Assembly (NCBI GenBank): GCA_030145435.1
Contig: JAQYVQ010000068.1
Coordinates: 1 to 6,368 of the forward strand
Direction of reading: 5' to 3'
Length of the DNA: 6,368 bases
From: Syntrophobacteria bacterium
GTDB lineage: Bacteria; Desulfobacterota; DSWW01
The position numbers and the translations under genes were made by a program. This document shows positions 4,472 through 6,368 of the stretch, one piece after another. A model generated the notes under the pieces. It saw only the letters and a list, made by a program, of their open reading frames with translations. It ran no database searches and was not told the origin of the DNA. The number at the start of each line of letters is the position of its first letter. The stretch's first letter is position 1.

Positions 4472-6255
4472 TGCAACCGCTGATCACGAAGGCGACGCGA
4501 TTTCTCTTCTTTGCCGGGAAAGGTGGCGTGGGAAAAACGTCCATGTCCTGTATGGTCTCTGTGGCTTTGGCTGAAAAGGGAAAACGTGTGTTGTTGATCA
4601 GCACCGATCCTGCTTCCAATCTGGATGAAGTACTGGAAACCGACCTGTCCAACAAGCCCGAAGAGATTAAAGACCAGCCTGGGCTATGGGCCATGAATAT
4701 TGACCCGGCCAAAGCCGCGGCGGAGTATCGCGAAAGCATTGTCGCCCCTTATCGCGGTGTGTTGCCGGATGAAGCGGTGCAATCCATTGAAGAACAGCTT
4801 TCAGGAGCCTGTAGCGTTGAGATTGCCAGTTTCAATGAGTTTGCTCGACTCATTGGAGATGAACGCGCAATTATGGACTATGACCATGTTGTTCTCGACA
4901 CAGCACCGACCGGACACACCTTGCGCCTCCTGAGCCTCCCCTCCGCCTGGAATGATTTTATTATCGAAAACAAGACCGGAAGTTCCTGCCTGGGGCCCCT
5001 GTCGGGACTCAAGGAACAGCGGCTAATTTACGAAGAAGCGGTCAATTCCTTGTCGGACGGTGACAAGACAATGCTCTTGCTCGTTGCCCGAGCGGAGGAA
5101 ATGGCGTTCAAAGAGGCTGCCCGTGCAAGTGTCGAGTTGGGTCGCCTGGGAATGAATAATCAGTACCTAGTCATCAATGGCGTGTTCAAGACAACGTCAG
5201 AGGACAGGATAGCCCGAGCCTTTGCCCGAAAGTCACAGCAGGCGCTCACCGCCATGCCCGTGGCACTTTCTGAACTGCCGTGTGCTTCGGTCAGTTTCAA
5301 CCCGCACGGATTGATCGGACTGAAAGCCTTACGGGAGACTGCTTGCGACATGTCTGTCCCCCATGCATCGGACATTGTTGAACAGGTCAAATCCCGCAAA
5401 GATCGCGCATTCAAGAACATTTGTCAGTGGAATGAACTGCTGGACCAACTTGCCGAAAGAGGGGCCGGCCTGATCATGAGCATGGGCAAAGGCGGGGTCG
5501 GCAAGACGTCCATAGCAGCTGCCATTGCCATTGAACTGGCTGAACGCGGATACGCGGTTCAATTGTCGACCACCGATCCCGCCGCACACGTAGAAGAGAC
5601 TGTTGGGGATTGCCTCCCGCACCTGCATGTTAGCCGAATCGATCCCAAGTTCGAAACAGAGCGGTATGTGAACCGTGTGCTCGAAGAAAACAGGGGAAGC
5701 CTTTCGGCCGGGGACATGGCCCTACTGGAAGAGGAACTCCGTTCTCCCTGTATCGAAGAAATCGCCGTCTTTCAGGCTTTCGCGGAAGCCGTGGCACAAG
5801 GGCATGACCGGTTCATGGTACTCGATACCGCACCGACCGGCCATACCCTTCTGCTGCTGGATGCCACAGAGGCATACCACCGCGAAGTAGCCCAAAGCTC
5901 GGGGGATGTGTCCGAGGCGATAAAAGAGCTGCTGCCAAGGTTGCGCAACCCTGATTTTACCAAAGTGTTACTCATTACGGTGCCGGAGGCTACGCCGGTG
6001 CATGAAGCGCAACGGCTACAGGAAGATTTACGCCGAGCCCAAATCGAGCCGTTTGCATGGATCATCAATCAGAGTTTCGCGCTGTCGGGAACGACCGATC
6101 CGCTGCTCTTGACCCGCGGGTTGAATGAACTGAAATATATCGAAGAGGTAACGGCACAACCGGCTGTCAAGGCAGCAGCATCCCCCTGGTTGCCACACAC
6201 AGTCAAGGGGAGAGAAAACCTCAAGCAACTGATAAGCCAGGGGGTGCCGGAATGA
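4471..6255 (+). CDS. arsA: ArsA arsenite/antimonite-stimulated ATPase (two-domain)
   Basis: A 594-residue duplicated P-loop ATPase, close to the 583 of E. coli ArsA. Half A1 has GKGGVGKTS at 16-24, STDPASN at 44-50 and DTAPTGHT at 143-150. Half A2 has GKGGVGKTS at 339-347, STTDPAAH at 366-372 and DTAPTGHT at 452-459. The metalloid-site cysteines equivalent to E. coli Cys113, Cys172 and Cys422 are present as Cys114, Cys173 and Cys427, with His149 and His458 matching His148 and His453. All catalytic parts look intact. In the family, ArsA sits on ArsB, or pairs with Acr3, and drives efflux with ATP; neither partner is in this window. The ATG at 4471 shares its A with the arsD stop (TAATG), and AGGAGG at 4455-4460 lies inside arsD, so translation is probably coupled. 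An upstream in-frame ATG at 4447 would be inside arsD and is less likely. Confidence 0.96.
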   Translation: MQPLITKATRFLFFAGKGGVGKTSMSCMVSVALAEKGKRVLLISTDPASNLDEVLETDLSNKPEEIKDQPGLWAMNIDPAKAAAEYRESIVAPYRGVLPDEAVQSIEEQLSGACSVEIASFNEFARLIGDERAIMDYDHVVLDTAPTGHTLRLLSLPSAWNDFIIENKTGSSCLGPLSGLKEQRLIYEEAVNSLSDGDKTMLLLVARAEEMAFKEAARASVELGRLGMNNQYLVINGVFKTTSEDRIARAFARKSQQALTAMPVALSELPCASVSFNPHGLIGLKALRETACDMSVPHASDIVEQVKSRKDRAFKNICQWNELLDQLAERGAGLIMSMGKGGVGKTSIAAAIAIELAERGYAVQLSTTDPAAHVEETVGDCLPHLHVSRIDPKFETERYVNRVLEENRGSLSAGDMALLEEELRSPCIEEIAVFQAFAEAVAQGHDRFMVLDTAPTGHTLLLLDATEAYHREVAQSSGDVSEAIKELLPRLRNPDFTKVLLITVPEATPVHEAQRLQEDLRRAQIEPFAWIINQSFALSGTTDPLLLTRGLNELKYIEEVTAQPAVKAAASPWLPHTVKGRENLKQLISQGVPE

Positions 6256-6263
6256 AGGCCTCC

Positions 6264-6368
6264 TCACCAGAATCTGTGGGGAACTATCGGCTCCGGGAGG
6301 TCGCCAAGTGTGTGATATAGGACGACTTCGACCCCGTTCAACGTCCGAAAACCGTAGGCTTTTCTGGT
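6264..6368 (-). CDS. ISL3-like (IS204/IS1001/IS1096/IS1165) transposase, C-terminal end, partial
   Basis: On the - strand, 34 codons enter from the right edge and end at TGA (6264-6266): KAYGFRTLNGVEVVLYHT at residues 3-20, then LGDLPEPIVPHRFW. The order basic residue, AYGFR, an amphipathic helix, (Y/F)H-x-L/G-G-x-L and a proline-rich tail fits the end of DDE_Tnp_ISL3 transposases as I know them. The family call rests on a short segment and is moderate; that it is a transposase tail is more secure. Its stop is only 8 bp from the arsA stop, facing it. GGCCTCC at 6258-6264 could be the tip of the element, since ISL3-family ends begin with GG. No terminal repeat partner can be seen because the rest of the element is outside the window. 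Confidence 0.62.
   Translation of the reverse strand, partial: TRKAYGFRTLNGVEVVLYHTLGDLPEPIVPHRFW

Noticed and set aside
6252..6320. 22-codon ORF overlapping the arsA stop by ATGA, with an open frame continuing past its TAG to the window edge
   Set aside because: It is antisense to a clear transposase C-terminus on the - strand, which explains why the frame stays open.

Overview
The window looks like an accessory (resistance-island type) stretch of a bacterial chromosome or plasmid of moderate G+C. It carries one arsenic-resistance operon on the + strand (about 2005-6255), bordered by insertion-sequence debris and by an unrelated oxidoreductase gene on the - strand. The combination of arsR, a CcdA/ArsG-type membrane protein, arsD and a double-domain arsA is what I associate with Desulfobacterota (Geobacter-like) and neighbouring phyla. 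That placement is an inference from gene content, not a proven taxonomic call.

Layout. 1-788 (-): N-terminal 262 residues of a phytoene-desaturase-like FAD oxidoreductase, running off the left edge. 789-2004: over 1.2 kb without a convincing intact gene. It contains a 10-bp perfect inverted repeat (1193-1248) and a three-copy 22-bp direct repeat (1336-1434) that looks like one end of an IS21-family element, followed by scrambled, apparently relic sequence. 2005-2064: arsR promoter with a 10-bp-arm operator over the -10 region and leader. 2065-2430: ArsR repressor. 2406-2523: a decayed arsenate reductase gene (arsC). It still encodes a recognisable active-site loop but is broken by a 4-bp tandem duplication and an amber codon, and it is truncated. 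2597-3280: a membrane-anchored, cysteine-rich thioredoxin-fold protein that I cannot assign to a characterised family. 3295-4008: a six-helix CcdA/ArsG-like membrane protein. 4121-4471: ArsD metallochaperone. 4471-6255: ArsA ATPase, overlapping arsD by one base. 6264-6368 (-): the C-terminal 34 residues of an ISL3-like transposase, converging on arsA with only 8 bp between the stop codons.

How the genes fit together. ArsR senses As(III)/Sb(III) through a Cys-x-Cys site and should release the operator. ArsD would collect the metalloid with Cys12/13/18 and pass it to ArsA, whose three metalloid cysteines and two ATP sites are all present. Neither arsB nor acr3, the usual ArsA partner, is in the window. 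The only multi-pass membrane protein is the CcdA/ArsG-like one, next to the unusual Cys-rich thioredoxin-like protein. Either this pair is the export (or redox) module served by ArsA, or the ArsB/Acr3 gene lies elsewhere, possibly displaced by the IS that now abuts arsA. The loss of arsC suggests that arsenate reduction is no longer supplied by this operon.
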